From Candidatus Sulfotelmatobacter sp. (GTDB taxonomy: Bacteria > Vulcanimicrobiota > Vulcanimicrobiia > Vulcanimicrobiales > Vulcanimicrobiaceae), in the NCBI GenBank assembly GCA_035504415.1, contig DATJRY010000005.1:62001-126000 (forward strand): 64,000 bases of DNA, read 5' to 3'. The position numbers and the translations under genes are program-made. The notes under the pieces were generated by a model. The model was given only the letters and a program-made list of their open reading frames with translations, did not search any database and was not told the origin of the DNA. This document shows positions 8,991 to 17,696 of this stretch, piece by piece. Position 1 is the stretch's first letter. Every line of letters begins with the position of its first letter.

Positions 8991-10967
8991 TTAGTCGAGC
9001 GCGAGCGCCGCGATCCCCTGCGCGTCGGCGACGCGGCCGGCCGCCAAGAGGTCGGTGGCCAATCCGACGGCCGTCGTCTTGAGCGTGGAAGCGTCCGCCA
9101 GCGGCAGCGCGCGCATGCGGCGCACGGTCGCGACCGCGGCGTCCAGATCGTTCGAGCGGCGTTCGATCTCGGCGCGCAACGCCAAGGCCGCGCCGGCGTG
9201 GCCGTCGGCATCCGGCACGTGTGCGAGGTGCGCGAGGGCGTCGGCATCGCGGTGCAGCCGTGCTGCCGCCAGCGCCGCGTTGAAACGCAGCACCGGGTCG
9301 AGCGGGGCGAAGGTCAGCGCGTCTTCGGCGACCGCGAGCGCGTCCTGGGGCCGCTTCTCCTCGAGCAGCCGATGCGAGCGGCGCGCGAAATCGCCGACCA
9401 TCACCAGCGGCGCGTCCAACTCCTCGGCTCGCAGGCGCGCGCGCCGCTCCTGATCGCCCCGCCGCAGGCACAGCTCGTCGATCAGTCCGAGAATACGGCC
9501 GTCGCCCGGCGCGAGCGCCAGCGCGCGCTCCGCGTAGGGCAGCGGGTCCCCCAACGCCTCATCGCGCAGCACCTTGGCCGCCGAGAGCAGGAGCGTCGCG
9601 CGCGCCCGAGCGCCGACGATGTCGCTGCGCCGGTCGATCATCTCGAACGCCTCGTCGAAACGCCGGCGCCGAATGAGGAAGTTCGCGTAGTTGACGAAGC
9701 CGGTGCTGCCGTCGATCTGTGCGCCTTCGCGGAACAGCCGCTCCGCGTCGTAGACGCGGCCGACGCTTTCGTAGGCGTGCGCCGTCGTACTGCGCAGCAG
9801 CGGCGAATCCGGCTTGGACGCGAACGCGCGCTCGTACCATGGAAGCGCTTCTTCCCAGTTGTCTTCCTTGACGTAGGTCGACGCGATGTTCAAGCTCGCT
9901 TTCCAGCTCGCGATCTCGTCGTCGACCATGAAATACGCGCGCGCACCGGCCCCCAAGTGCATCGAGCGGCGATACGATTCGCGTGCCTCCTCGTAGCGCT
10001 TGCCCAGTGCGAGCAGATATCCACGTGTGAAGAGCAGGTTCGGATGATTGGGCGAGCCGGCCAGCCCGCGGTCGAGCAGCTCGATCCCGCGATCGATCTC
10101 GCCGCGCCCTTCGGCGTACGCCGTCGCGAGCATGACGTACGCGGTCCAGATGAAGCCGCGCACGGTCGTCTCCATCGCGAAGACCTTTTCGAGCGCCTCG
10201 ATCCCGACGCCGATGTCGCCGGCGACGACGGCGTTGACGCCGAAATTGTACCAGGAGAAAGCGTCGTCGCCGTTCTCGCGGATCGCGCGCTCGAGCAGCG
10301 GCTTGTTGCGTAGGCCTTTCTCGCGCGAACCCAAGATCTCTTTGGTATAACCCTTGTGGAGAACGCGCACCGTGCTGACGATCCCGGGCAGGTGATCGGC
10401 GCCGTGCAGGACGACGTTCTCGTGGATGACGCCGTGATAGCGAATGCGCGGGGTGGTCGGAAAGATGCGCGGCAGGATGTGCGACATCGTCGATCCCGCG
10501 CCGGTCTCGTCGTCGACGAGGTTCTCGATCTTCAGGTAGACGGCGGTGTAGTCGGCCGGCGTCTCGCGCAGCGCGCGCAGCGTCGCCAGCGAGTCGGGCG
10601 TGATCTCTTCGTCGGCGTCGAGCACCAGCGTCCAGCGCCGAGTCGCCATCTCGAGCGCCTGGTTGCGAGCCCAAGCGAAGTCGTTGCGCCACTCACGGAA
10701 GATCACGTTCGCGCCGAACTCGCGCGCGATCTCGACGGTACGGTCCGTCGAGCCCGTATCAACGACGTTGAGCTCGTCGACGACGTCGCGGACGCTCGCC
10801 AGGCACTCGGCGAGGAAGCGCTCCTCGTTCTTGACGATCATACACAGGCTGATGCCGACCGGCAGCTGCTCGCGCTCGGGCGGCGGGACCGGCAGGTTGA
10901 GCAGCAGCCCCGTGTGGTTGCGGGCGAACGTGCTCTCCCGGTACTCGTCGACGATCGCTAGCGGCAT
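8991..10967 (-). CDS. GT2 glycosyltransferase with TPR tail, putative flagellin glycosyltransferase
   Basis: A 658-residue protein. The N-terminal GT2 domain has GISLCMIVKNEERFLAECLA (about residues 38-57), VVDTGSTDRTVEIAREFGA, and the DXD-type motif LVLDADEEITPDSL (about 114-127). This is the SunS-like GT2 subgroup. From about residue 230 to the end the protein is tandem TPR-like helical repeats (for example ALPWYERAFASKPDSPLLRS and ALAVAEDALTFAPLDPVLRF), which commonly bind a protein acceptor. It is the first gene after flagellin, separated by a terminator. The layout fits a protein O- or S-glycosyltransferase acting on flagellin, but the acceptor is inferred from location only. Confidence 0.78.
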   Translation of the reverse strand: MPLAIVDEYRESTFARNHTGLLLNLPVPPPEREQLPVGISLCMIVKNEERFLAECLASVRDVVDELNVVDTGSTDRTVEIAREFGANVIFREWRNDFAWARNQALEMATRRWTLVLDADEEITPDSLATLRALRETPADYTAVYLKIENLVDDETGAGSTMSHILPRIFPTTPRIRYHGVIHENVVLHGADHLPGIVSTVRVLHKGYTKEILGSREKGLRNKPLLERAIRENGDDAFSWYNFGVNAVVAGDIGVGIEALEKVFAMETTVRGFIWTAYVMLATAYAEGRGEIDRGIELLDRGLAGSPNHPNLLFTRGYLLALGKRYEEARESYRRSMHLGAGARAYFMVDDEIASWKASLNIASTYVKEDNWEEALPWYERAFASKPDSPLLRSTTAHAYESVGRVYDAERLFREGAQIDGSTGFVNYANFLIRRRRFDEAFEMIDRRSDIVGARARATLLLSAAKVLRDEALGDPLPYAERALALAPGDGRILGLIDELCLRRGDQERRARLRAEELDAPLVMVGDFARRSHRLLEEKRPQDALAVAEDALTFAPLDPVLRFNAALAAARLHRDADALAHLAHVPDADGHAGAALALRAEIERRSNDLDAAVATVRRMRALPLADASTLKTTAVGLATDLLAAGRVADAQGIAALALD

Positions 10968-11001
10968 CGCATCACCATCTCCCTGGGTATCGGCGCGACC
11001 G

Positions 11002-11037
11002 CAAAAAAAGAAGAGAGCCCGCCGGAGCGGGCTCTCT
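11002..11037 (-). terminator. Rho-independent terminator of the flagellin gene
   Basis: An 11-bp perfect stem (11012-11022 with 11027-11037, core GAGAGCCCGC) closes on a 4-base loop CGGA. On the minus strand it is followed by a run of seven T (positions 11009-11003). It lies 25 bp below the flagellin stop codon and separates the highly expressed filament gene from the glycosyltransferase genes. Confidence 0.9.
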
Positions 11038-11062
11038 CTGGTTGGTGCGAGGGCTATTCCGC

Positions 11063-12295
11063 TTAGCGGAAGAGCGCCAGGACCGACTGGGCGTTGCTGT
11101 TCGACTGCGCCAGGACCGAGGTACCGACCTGGACCAGGATCTGGTCGCGGGTGTACTCGGTGGTCGCGCTGCCGATGTTGAGGTCGCGGATGTTCGACTC
11201 GGAGGCCTGCAGGTTGGTGGCCGCCGTGTTGTCGTTGTCCTGGTCCTCTTGGAGGCGGACGATGACCGCGCCGAGCTGCGAGCGCTGGCTGAGCAGCGTC
11301 TGCAGGGCGTTGTCGATCTGGCCGATCGCGTCCTCAGAGGCGAACGAACCGTAGTTCGTGTTGCCGATGAGGTTGATGTTCGCGATGCGCAGCGAGTTCG
11401 TCGAGGTGCTCACGAGCCCGATCTGGATCGTGTCGCCTTCCTCGGCGCCCGACTGGAAGTTGAACGCCGGCGCGTTCGGGTTCGAGTTGGCCGAGACGTA
11501 CTGGCTGACCTTGATGTACGAGGTCACGCCGACGTCGAGCGTACCAGCCTGGCCGAAGGTCACGGTGACGCCGTCGACCGAGATCGCGGCGACCGTGCCG
11601 GCCGCCGGGACGGTCAGCGTCGTGACGACGTGGCCGGCCTGCGCCGCGCTCGAGAAGAACGAGACGACGAGGCCCTGCTGGTCCGAGTTGAGCTGCGCGA
11701 CCTGAACTTCGATCGAACCGTCGACGATCGTGGTGCTGGTGCCGGACAGGGTGACCGATCCGACCAGCGTCTGCGTCTCGCCGTTCGCGCCCGGGGTCGC
11801 CAGGTCCGAGTTGGCCGTGATCGTCGCAAACGCGTCGACCTGCTGCTGGAAGCCGGCGTGCGAGCCGTCCAGCAGGTTCTGACCGTTGTAGCTCGTGTCC
11901 TGAGAGATGCGGTTGACTTCGAGGAGCAGCTGCTGCACCTCGGCCTGCAGGTTCGCACGATCGTCGGTCGAGGTCAGGTCGGACGACCCTTCGACGGCCA
12001 GCGTGCGGATGCGCTGCAGGATGTCGGTCGTGGTTCCGAGCGCGCCGTCGGCGATTTGCGCCGCGTTGGTCGCGTCCTGGACGTTCTGCGCGCCCTGGTC
12101 GAAGCCGTTGACCTGCGACTGCAGGGACTCGGCGATCGCCAGACCGGACGGATCGTCAGCGGCCGAGTTGATGCGGAGACCGCTGGAGAGACGCTGGACC
12201 GTCGTGGACAGGTCGGCTTGCGTCTTGTTGAGGTTCAGGCTCGCTTCGTTGGCCAACAGGTTGTTGGCGATTGAGAGCCCGCCGATGCCAGGCAT
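11063..12295 (-). CDS. fliC: Flagellin
   Basis: A 410-residue filament subunit. The N-terminal D0/D1 helices include SIANNLLANEASLNLNKTQ and SSGLRINSAADDPSG (about residues 38-52), followed by NVQDATNAAQIADGAL. The C-terminal D1/D0 part ends NIRDLNIGSATTEYTRDQIL ... SVLALFR. The middle (about 165-320) is a Thr/Ser/Val-rich variable domain, a plausible target for the neighbouring glycosyltransferases. No signal peptide is present, as expected for flagellar export. A strong Shine-Dalgarno GGAGG sits 6 bp before ATG inside a CsrA consensus, and a sigma-28-type promoter lies about 75 bp upstream. It is the only flagellin in the window. Confidence 0.97.
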   Translation of the reverse strand: MPGIGGLSIANNLLANEASLNLNKTQADLSTTVQRLSSGLRINSAADDPSGLAIAESLQSQVNGFDQGAQNVQDATNAAQIADGALGTTTDILQRIRTLAVEGSSDLTSTDDRANLQAEVQQLLLEVNRISQDTSYNGQNLLDGSHAGFQQQVDAFATITANSDLATPGANGETQTLVGSVTLSGTSTTIVDGSIEVQVAQLNSDQQGLVVSFFSSAAQAGHVVTTLTVPAAGTVAAISVDGVTVTFGQAGTLDVGVTSYIKVSQYVSANSNPNAPAFNFQSGAEEGDTIQIGLVSTSTNSLRIANINLIGNTNYGSFASEDAIGQIDNALQTLLSQRSQLGAVIVRLQEDQDNDNTAATNLQASESNIRDLNIGSATTEYTRDQILVQVGTSVLAQSNSNAQSVLALFR

Positions 12296-12301
12296 GTAGT
12301 T

Positions 12302-12309
12302 CCTCCATG
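12302..12309 (-). promoter_or_regulatory. CsrA binding site over the flagellin Shine-Dalgarno
   Basis: The minus-strand sequence CATGGAGG (12309-12302) matches the CsrA core CANGGANG exactly, and its GGAGG is the ribosome binding site of flagellin. Just upstream in the leader are a perfect 12-bp palindrome, TCACACGTGTGA (12318-12329), and a small hairpin GGAAG-4-CTTCC (12331-12344), which could present or compete with the site. The genes for CsrA and its antagonist FliW are immediately upstream, matching the known FliW-CsrA-flagellin feedback loop. Confidence 0.7.
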
Positions 12310-12371
12310 AATTACGTTCACACGTGTGATGGAAGGGGGCTTCCTACCCCACTCCCGCTATACGTACTTGG

Positions 12372-12399
12372 TGATCGTCAAATTAGGGTCTGGACTTTA
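12372..12399 (-). promoter_or_regulatory. Sigma-28 (FliA)-type promoter of flagellin
   Basis: Minus-strand TAAAGTCC (12399-12392), a 12-bp spacer and GACGATCA (12379-12372). The -35 lies inside the last codons of csrA. Transcription would begin near 12365, giving a leader of about 70 bases that contains the palindrome, hairpin and CsrA site. Confidence 0.75.
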
Positions 12400-12664
12400 G
12401 GTTCTTCACGTTTTTGGGGCCGGCGGCCTGCGCCCCCTTCCCCAGGTCGGCGATACGGGCCCGCTCGGCGGGCTTCGCCGGCTCTCCAGCAGCCGCTCGG
12501 TTGGTCCGTTGGATCTCGTCGTAGACCTCGGAACGGTGGACCGGGATCGAGCGCGGGGCTTCGATCCCCAGCTTGACGGTGTCCCGGTCGACGGAGACGA
12601 CCACGATCCGGACGTCGTCCCCGATCATGATCGCTTGGTTGAGTTTACGACTGAGAACCAGCAA
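12383..12664 (-). CDS. csrA: Carbon storage regulator CsrA
   Basis: A 93-residue RNA-binding translational repressor. The first 55 residues are canonical: MLVLSRKLNQAIMIGDDVRI, then VKLGIEAPRSIPVHRSEVYD, including the beta-1 and beta-5 strands (L4 and the R44-equivalent region) that contact GGA motifs. The last 35 residues form a basic/Ala-rich extension absent from the 61-residue E. coli protein; its function is unknown. CsrA dimers block flagellin translation until FliW captures them. The gene lies between fliW and the flagellin gene, and the flagellin promoter overlaps its 3' end. Confidence 0.95.
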   Translation of the reverse strand: MLVLSRKLNQAIMIGDDVRIVVVSVDRDTVKLGIEAPRSIPVHRSEVYDEIQRTNRAAAGEPAKPAERARIADLGKGAQAAGPKNVKNLKSRP

Positions 12665-12715
12665 CGTCCGGCGCCCTCCGTGGCGGAGAAAGTTGCGCGG
12701 TTCCCGGTCGGGCGG

Positions 12716-13237
12716 TCAGGCTCCCGCCGTAGCCGTCGTCGACGCCTGAGCGGGCGCCGGCGCCTTGCGCGGAACCGGAGTCCGCACCGAGTATCCGCTC
12801 CCCTCCAGCGTCACTTGACGGCCGGTCCGAGTGCGCAAGTTCACGATGACGGGAGCCAGCAGGTTCATCGTCATGTCGGACGCGTTCGGACCGACGATCA
12901 CGATGCCGAGGAAGACGAATTCCTCGGGCCGTTTGAGGTCGAGGGAGCTCACCGCGTATTCCGGCAGCTTCACCTGGTAGTCCGGAAACATGTGGAACGG
13001 GTTGCAGGTCGGGAGAGCGACCGAGGGGTCGTCCAGGCTCTGCAGCCAGATGAAGTGTTCTTGCTCTTCGAGGTGCAGGGCCAGGAAGCGCCGGAGGTGG
13101 CCGAAGCCCGGGAGGCCCCAAGGGAACGTCAGGACCTCGTCCTCGCGGAAGGTGCACGACCCAAAGCGCGGCAGCTCCATGGTCGTCGTCTCGATCTGCG
13201 TGGTATCCACCATCGTCTCCGTCATGTTTTCGCTCAC
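12716..13237 (-). CDS. fliW: Flagellar assembly factor FliW
   Basis: A 173-residue protein with the FliW core: FGSCTFREDEVLTFPWGLPG (about residues 26-45), GFGHLRRFLALHLEEQEHF, and FVFLGIVIVGPNASDMTMNL. FliW binds both flagellin and CsrA; when flagellin is exported, free FliW sequesters CsrA allosterically. The last 20 residues are a Pro/Ala/Thr-rich tail beyond the usual family end. The ATG at 13237 overlaps the flgL stop by 4 bp, so flgL, fliW and csrA are probably one transcript. Confidence 0.93.
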   Translation of the reverse strand: MSENMTETMVDTTQIETTTMELPRFGSCTFREDEVLTFPWGLPGFGHLRRFLALHLEEQEHFIWLQSLDDPSVALPTCNPFHMFPDYQVKLPEYAVSSLDLKRPEEFVFLGIVIVGPNASDMTMNLLAPVIVNLRTRTGRQVTLEGSGYSVRTPVPRKAPAPAQASTTATAGA

Positions 13238-14541
13238 TGCAGGTAGTTGAAGAGCGTTTGTTGTTCGAGCCGCGTCGTCGTCGAGTAGGCGGCCTCGAGG
13301 GCGGTCTGCGTCTGGGTGAACGCCGTGGTCGTCGAGGCGACGTTGGTGTCCTCGATGCTCGACTCTACGTTCGTGTTATCGGTCACGTTGCTCTGAAGTT
13401 GACTCGCCAGCGAGGTGAGCGTCTGCAAGTTCGCGCCCACTTGCGCGCGCGCCGTCAGCACGACGTTCAAGGTATTGCTGATGTCGCCGAGCTGGGTCGA
13501 GATCGGCTGGATCGTATCGCCTTGACCCGCCAGTCCGAGCGCCTCGACCAGATTGCCGCCGTTCGGGGCGTCTTGGACGGTGAACGCGCTGCTGCTGCTC
13601 AGCGTGATCTTCTGCGTCTTCGCATCGTATTGCGCGGTCACGCCGCCGTCGGCGGCGGCAGCGTTGTTGATTTGCGCGACGACCGACGTTCCCGCCGGCG
13701 GCGGCACGCCGTCGTCGATCGGGGCGTTCGCCGCAATCGGGATGCTCGTGCCGTTGATCTCGATCGTGAAACCACCGCCGCCCGCCACGGGCGCGGTTGC
13801 GAAGCTCGAAGCCTGGCTGAGCGTCGTCGGCGCGGGCGCGCCGCCCGTCTGCGGCCCATAGACGACTTGACCCTCGGCGTTCATCGCCTCTTCGCTGGTG
13901 TCGGTGTACTGCGGGTTCTCGACCTGATTGCGCAGGTTGATCAGCGTCTGGAAGACGTCCGGCGAACCGTCCGCGGAGTTGTAGTTGAACGCCTGCTGGA
14001 ACGTCGTCGAGAGCGTGATCACCTGACCGTTGAACAGGATCTGGCCCGAGGATTGCTCGTTCCCCGAGAACGTCACCGACGTCGGCGGATCGCCGACGGC
14101 CTGCACCGGCGGCAGCGTGCTGGCTGCGGTGCCGCTGAAGATGTACTGGCCCGAGTACTGGCTGTTCCCGTACGCGATCGCCTGCGAGATCAGGTTGTTG
14201 ACCTGCGAGACGATCCCCGAGCGGTCGGTACTGGTGAGGCCCGAGTTCGCGGCTTCGACCGCCAGCGAGTTGGCGCTCTGCAAGATCGAGGTCAGCCCGT
14301 TGAGGACGCTGTCCGTCTGCGTGAGCTGGTTGGACGCCGCGCTGGCGTTGGTCGACTCGGTCGTCTGCGTCGTGATCGTCTGGTGCAGCTCCAGATCTTC
14401 GCCGATCTGCAGCGGATCGTCGCTGGGCTCGTTGAGCGAGATCCCGCTCGAGAGCTCGCCGCCGAGCTGCGCGTACTGCGCGGCCTGGTTGTCGATCGCG
14501 GCGGTCTGCTGGGCGTAGATGGTCGAGGTGGCGATGCGCAT
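13234..14541 (-). CDS. flgL: Hook-filament junction protein FlgL (HAP3)
   Basis: A 435-residue flagellin-like protein. The N-terminus MRIATSTIYAQQTAAIDNQA, with ELSSGISLNEPSDDPLQIGE at about residues 29-48, is the FlgL form of the flagellin D0/D1 region. The C-terminus (TTAFTQTQTALEAAYSTTTRL ... LFNYLQ) is the matching helix pair. A larger middle domain (about 200-330) makes it longer than E. coli FlgL (317). It joins the hook to the filament together with FlgK. It follows flgK after 4 bp and overlaps fliW. Confidence 0.92.
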   Translation of the reverse strand: MRIATSTIYAQQTAAIDNQAAQYAQLGGELSSGISLNEPSDDPLQIGEDLELHQTITTQTTESTNASAASNQLTQTDSVLNGLTSILQSANSLAVEAANSGLTSTDRSGIVSQVNNLISQAIAYGNSQYSGQYIFSGTAASTLPPVQAVGDPPTSVTFSGNEQSSGQILFNGQVITLSTTFQQAFNYNSADGSPDVFQTLINLRNQVENPQYTDTSEEAMNAEGQVVYGPQTGGAPAPTTLSQASSFATAPVAGGGGFTIEINGTSIPIAANAPIDDGVPPPAGTSVVAQINNAAAADGGVTAQYDAKTQKITLSSSSAFTVQDAPNGGNLVEALGLAGQGDTIQPISTQLGDISNTLNVVLTARAQVGANLQTLTSLASQLQSNVTDNTNVESSIEDTNVASTTTAFTQTQTALEAAYSTTTRLEQQTLFNYLQ

Positions 14542-14545
14542 GCGG

Positions 14546-16720
14546 CTATCCTGTCGACGACGAGACCATGCCGAGCGCAGTCTGCAAGAGCGTCTCGAGA
14601 ACGCTCATCGTCTTCGCGGCAGCCTCGTAGGCGTTTTGGTACTGGAGCAGGTTCTGGGTCTCTTCGTCGACGTTGATCCCGTCGACCGACTGGCGCTGTG
14701 CGTTGATGCTCGTCGCCAGGTTCGTCTGGGTGGTGGTTCCGGTGGTGGCAGTCGCGGTGTCGTTGCCGAGCTGGGTGACGAGCACGCCGTAGTACGCGCT
14801 GAGCGTCTGCGAGGGCGTGCTGGAGATCGAGTAGCCGTTACCGTGGGCGCCCGTCGCCACGAAGCTGATCGCTCCGGTGCTCGGATCGACGCCGGTGACC
14901 TGGACGGTCTCGGACGCCGCGACCGTCGGCGGCGCGCCGATCGCCGCGCCGCCGCTGATGGTGAGCAGCTGGCCGACCTGGACGTTCGCGAACTCGCCCG
15001 GCGTCGAGGGCAGGACGGTGACCGAACCGGCGGCCGTGATCGGCGACGTCGACTGCGCTTGGAGCGGCGGAATCCCGACCGGCGTCGAGAGCATGGTGAT
15101 CATCGCGTTCGTCCCGGCGCTGTCGGCCGAGCCCAGCGCGTTGCCGGCACCCTGGGTGACGCCGCTGATCGCGCTCGCGCCCACGATCTGCAGGATCGAG
15201 TTGGTCGGTGTTCCGGCCGACCCGGCCTGCGGACCGTTCGAGTCGGTGATCGTGAAGGTCGGCGAGGTCGCGGCCCCGTTGGCGGCCTGTTGGGCCAGCA
15301 GCGACTGCCCTTCGTTGGTGGGGTCGCGCGCGAAGACGATGCTCTGGTTGGTGCTGTCCCACGAAGCCGTCACGCCGAGCTGCGCCGCGTTGAAGCTGGT
15401 GATGAAGCCGTTGATCGTCGACGAGTTCCCGGTCGCGCCGATGTCGTAGTCGAAGGTCTGGTTGACGCCGTCGACGGTGACGGTCAACTGCCCGGCGGTC
15501 GTGGGTGGCGCGCCGACCGCGCCGCCCGTGTACTCGAGCGTGGTGTTGCCAAGGATCGCCGAGGCCGTGTCGATGCTCTGGTTGGCGGCGTTGGCCGAGA
15601 CGACCTCGCTGCCGGCGTCGGTCGAGGCCAGCGCGGTGGTGACCTGCGAGCCGGCGGTGAGACCGACGCTGATGTTCGAGGCCGTGATCGCCTCGCCGGC
15701 GGCGGCCGGCACGAAGAACGCCTGCCCGGGCGTGCCGGTGGTGTCGTACGAGGCCTCGCTCACGCTGTTGACCGTGTTCGCCAGCGCCGAGGCGAAGTTG
15801 TTGAGCTGCGTCGCGTACGAGCTCAGGTTGTCGTTGTAGACGTCGACGTACGCGCCGAGCTGCCCGCTCCCGACCGCGACCGGCGTGGGGTCGGCCGGGT
15901 CCGGATCGCTCTCCATCCCGATCACCATCTGCGGCTCGCCGTTCGAGCCGGTCGCGACGACCGGCGCGGCCAGATGGTAGACGTTGGTGTCGCTCACCAC
16001 GGCGATTCCGCCGATCGTCACCAAGGTCGAGCCGTTGGCCTGCACCGAGGTCGACGTCGCCACGTACTGCGAGAGCTGGTCGATGTCGTTGTCGCGTTCG
16101 TCCTCGAACGTGTTGGCGTTGGCGCCCACGGCGCTGGCCGCGCGGATCTGCCCGTTGAGCGAGGCGATCTGGTCGAGCAGGCCGTTGACGGTCTGGACCG
16201 TCGTGGTCGCCTGCTGCAAGACCGACGACTGCGCGCTCGAGACCGCGGTGCCGACGTCGTTGAGCTTCGAGGTCAGCGCCTGGGCCGAGGTCAGCACGGC
16301 GGTTTGGTCGGAGGCCGTGGTCGGGCTCGCCGCCAGCGTCGAGAGCGCGGTCTGGAAGTTCGCGTAGGCCGTGTTGATGCCGCTACTCGGCTCGCCGAAC
16401 GAAGACTGCACCGAGGTCAGCACCTGCTGCTCGATGGTGTAGTAGTTCTGCGAGGACGACGCCCCGCGGAAGAGCGAGTCGTACGAGTTCTGGTGGATCC
16501 GCGTGATCGAGTTGACCACCACGCCGTCGCCGGTCATGCCCGGCGCCGAATACGACGGAGCGCCCGGATTCGAGACGATCGGCGATTGCTGGGTGATGTT
16601 CGCGACCTGCCGCGAGGCACCGGTCGTGTCCTCGTTCGCGATGTTGTCGGACGTGACGTTCTCGGCGACCTGGAACGCGTTGAGCGCGCTCCCGGTAACG
16701 TTCAGTGCAAAGAAACTCAT
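14546..16720 (-). CDS. flgK: Hook-filament junction protein FlgK (HAP1)
   Basis: A 724-residue protein starting MSFFALNVTGSALNAFQVAE. I chose the ATG at 16720, since this is the conserved FlgK N-terminus and an in-frame start 33 bp upstream adds only low-complexity residues; GAGG/AGGAG lies just before it. The rod/hook motif DNIANEDTTGASRQVANI is at about 28-45. The C-terminus (SINAQRQSVDGINVDEETQN and LLQYQNAYEAAAKTMSVLET) is diagnostic. The middle region is enlarged relative to E. coli (547 residues). FlgK assembles first on the hook tip. It is encoded between the chaperone flgN and flgL. Confidence 0.94.
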   Translation of the reverse strand: MSFFALNVTGSALNAFQVAENVTSDNIANEDTTGASRQVANITQQSPIVSNPGAPSYSAPGMTGDGVVVNSITRIHQNSYDSLFRGASSSQNYYTIEQQVLTSVQSSFGEPSSGINTAYANFQTALSTLAASPTTASDQTAVLTSAQALTSKLNDVGTAVSSAQSSVLQQATTTVQTVNGLLDQIASLNGQIRAASAVGANANTFEDERDNDIDQLSQYVATSTSVQANGSTLVTIGGIAVVSDTNVYHLAAPVVATGSNGEPQMVIGMESDPDPADPTPVAVGSGQLGAYVDVYNDNLSSYATQLNNFASALANTVNSVSEASYDTTGTPGQAFFVPAAAGEAITASNISVGLTAGSQVTTALASTDAGSEVVSANAANQSIDTASAILGNTTLEYTGGAVGAPPTTAGQLTVTVDGVNQTFDYDIGATGNSSTINGFITSFNAAQLGVTASWDSTNQSIVFARDPTNEGQSLLAQQAANGAATSPTFTITDSNGPQAGSAGTPTNSILQIVGASAISGVTQGAGNALGSADSAGTNAMITMLSTPVGIPPLQAQSTSPITAAGSVTVLPSTPGEFANVQVGQLLTISGGAAIGAPPTVAASETVQVTGVDPSTGAISFVATGAHGNGYSISSTPSQTLSAYYGVLVTQLGNDTATATTGTTTQTNLATSINAQRQSVDGINVDEETQNLLQYQNAYEAAAKTMSVLETLLQTALGMVSSSTG

Positions 16721-16799
16721 GCGGCCTCGCGCTCCTGCGGAGCCCGAGCCCACCTCGGCTTCGCCTCGTCAATCGAGATGCGGATCGGTAGTGAACGAA

Positions 16800-17276
16800 T
16801 CATGCGCGGCGGCTCACGAGGACGCTCCCGGTGGGTGGGGGGATGATTCCGCGGCGCCGGTAGGTGCCGGTCTGCTCGGTCGAGGCCCGTTGCAGGACCT
16901 GAACCGTGCGCGCGAGCCGGTCCATCCCGGCGAGGATCAACGCTTTGTTGTTCTGCACCGTCAGACGCAGCGCGATGCCGCGCGTCGAGAGCGCGTAGAC
17001 GGTCGCGTAGAGCTTGCGGCGCAGCGCGGGCGGCGCATATGCGCACACCTGGCGCAGGTTGAGCTGCCCGAAGCCGCGGCGCTGCATCGCGATGCGCTGC
17101 GCGTAGGCCATGCCGTGCAGGACGCGCTTGGACTCCAGTTGCCGCTCGGCACTGACGATGCGGGCCGGCACGTTCGCCACCAGCGCTTCGGTCAGCGTGA
17201 GCGCCGCGTCGCCCAGCTCGCCCAGGAGCCGGTTCTCCTCGAAGATCAGCTCCGAGAAGCGTTGCCACTGGCTCAT
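16800..17276 (-). CDS. flgN: FlgN-like export chaperone
   Basis: A 158-residue helical protein starting MSQWQRFSELIFEENRLLGE, the typical FlgN opening in which a long helix with a hydrophobic/acidic pattern binds FlgK/FlgL. The C-terminal 40 residues carry the usual ending (LARTVQVLQRASTEQTGTY, then a Pro/Arg-rich tail), resembling the GYNGQ..-type C-terminus that precedes flgK in many bacteria. It sits between flgM and flgK, its standard position. Confidence 0.8.
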   Translation of the reverse strand: MSQWQRFSELIFEENRLLGELGDAALTLTEALVANVPARIVSAERQLESKRVLHGMAYAQRIAMQRRGFGQLNLRQVCAYAPPALRRKLYATVYALSTRGIALRLTVQNNKALILAGMDRLARTVQVLQRASTEQTGTYRRRGIIPPPTGSVLVSRRA

Positions 17277-17352
17277 GCTCGCCCCCCGTCGCGGTCGAAG
17301 GGCGGACGGCAGCGCGGCGAGGACCGCGACGGCTGCGCCGAAGGCGAAGCCT

Positions 17353-17652
17353 CTAGCCGGCCGCGGCCGCCGCCGCCTCGACGATGAGACGTCCTAACAA
17401 TTTGTCGACGATCTCCTCGGCCGGGACGTAATACTTCCCCTCGGCGATGCGCCGCTGCAGATCGCTCACCAGCTCCGGCCGGTAGAACGGCTCCATCGTG
17501 GCGGCAAAGAACGATGCGGCCAGGGATTGCGCGGCTTCCGAACGCTCGAACGAGTCGGCCGTATCGAAGGCTACCGTCGCGACGGTGTTCTTCCGTTTCA
17601 CCGCCCGATAGGCGGTCAGCGCGGAGCGGATCTCCGCCCGACTGATGATCAT
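17353..17652 (-). CDS. flgM: Anti-sigma-28 factor FlgM
   Basis: A 99-residue protein. The C-terminal half has the sigma-28-binding signature: LVSDLQRRIAEGKYYVPAEE at residues 61-80, then IVDKLLGRLI, matching the FlgM pattern V..IK..I..G.Y.VD...IA.KLL. The N-terminal 50 residues are basic and probably disordered, as needed for secretion through the hook. The ATG at 17652 has GAGG 11 bp upstream. It has its own sigma-28-type promoter, giving the usual negative feedback on late genes, and is followed by flgN, flgK and flgL. Confidence 0.85.
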   Translation of the reverse strand: MIISRAEIRSALTAYRAVKRKNTVATVAFDTADSFERSEAAQSLAASFFAATMEPFYRPELVSDLQRRIAEGKYYVPAEEIVDKLLGRLIVEAAAAAAG

Positions 17653-17696
17653 GGATCGATACGCCTCGCTTCGCTCGCGCTTCCTTGCTATAGGCC

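Noticed and set aside
10987-10994. GCCGATAC, a sigma-28-like -10 before the GT2-TPR gene
   Set aside because: The position 12 bp upstream is the T-rich tail of the flagellin terminator and has no TAAA-type -35.
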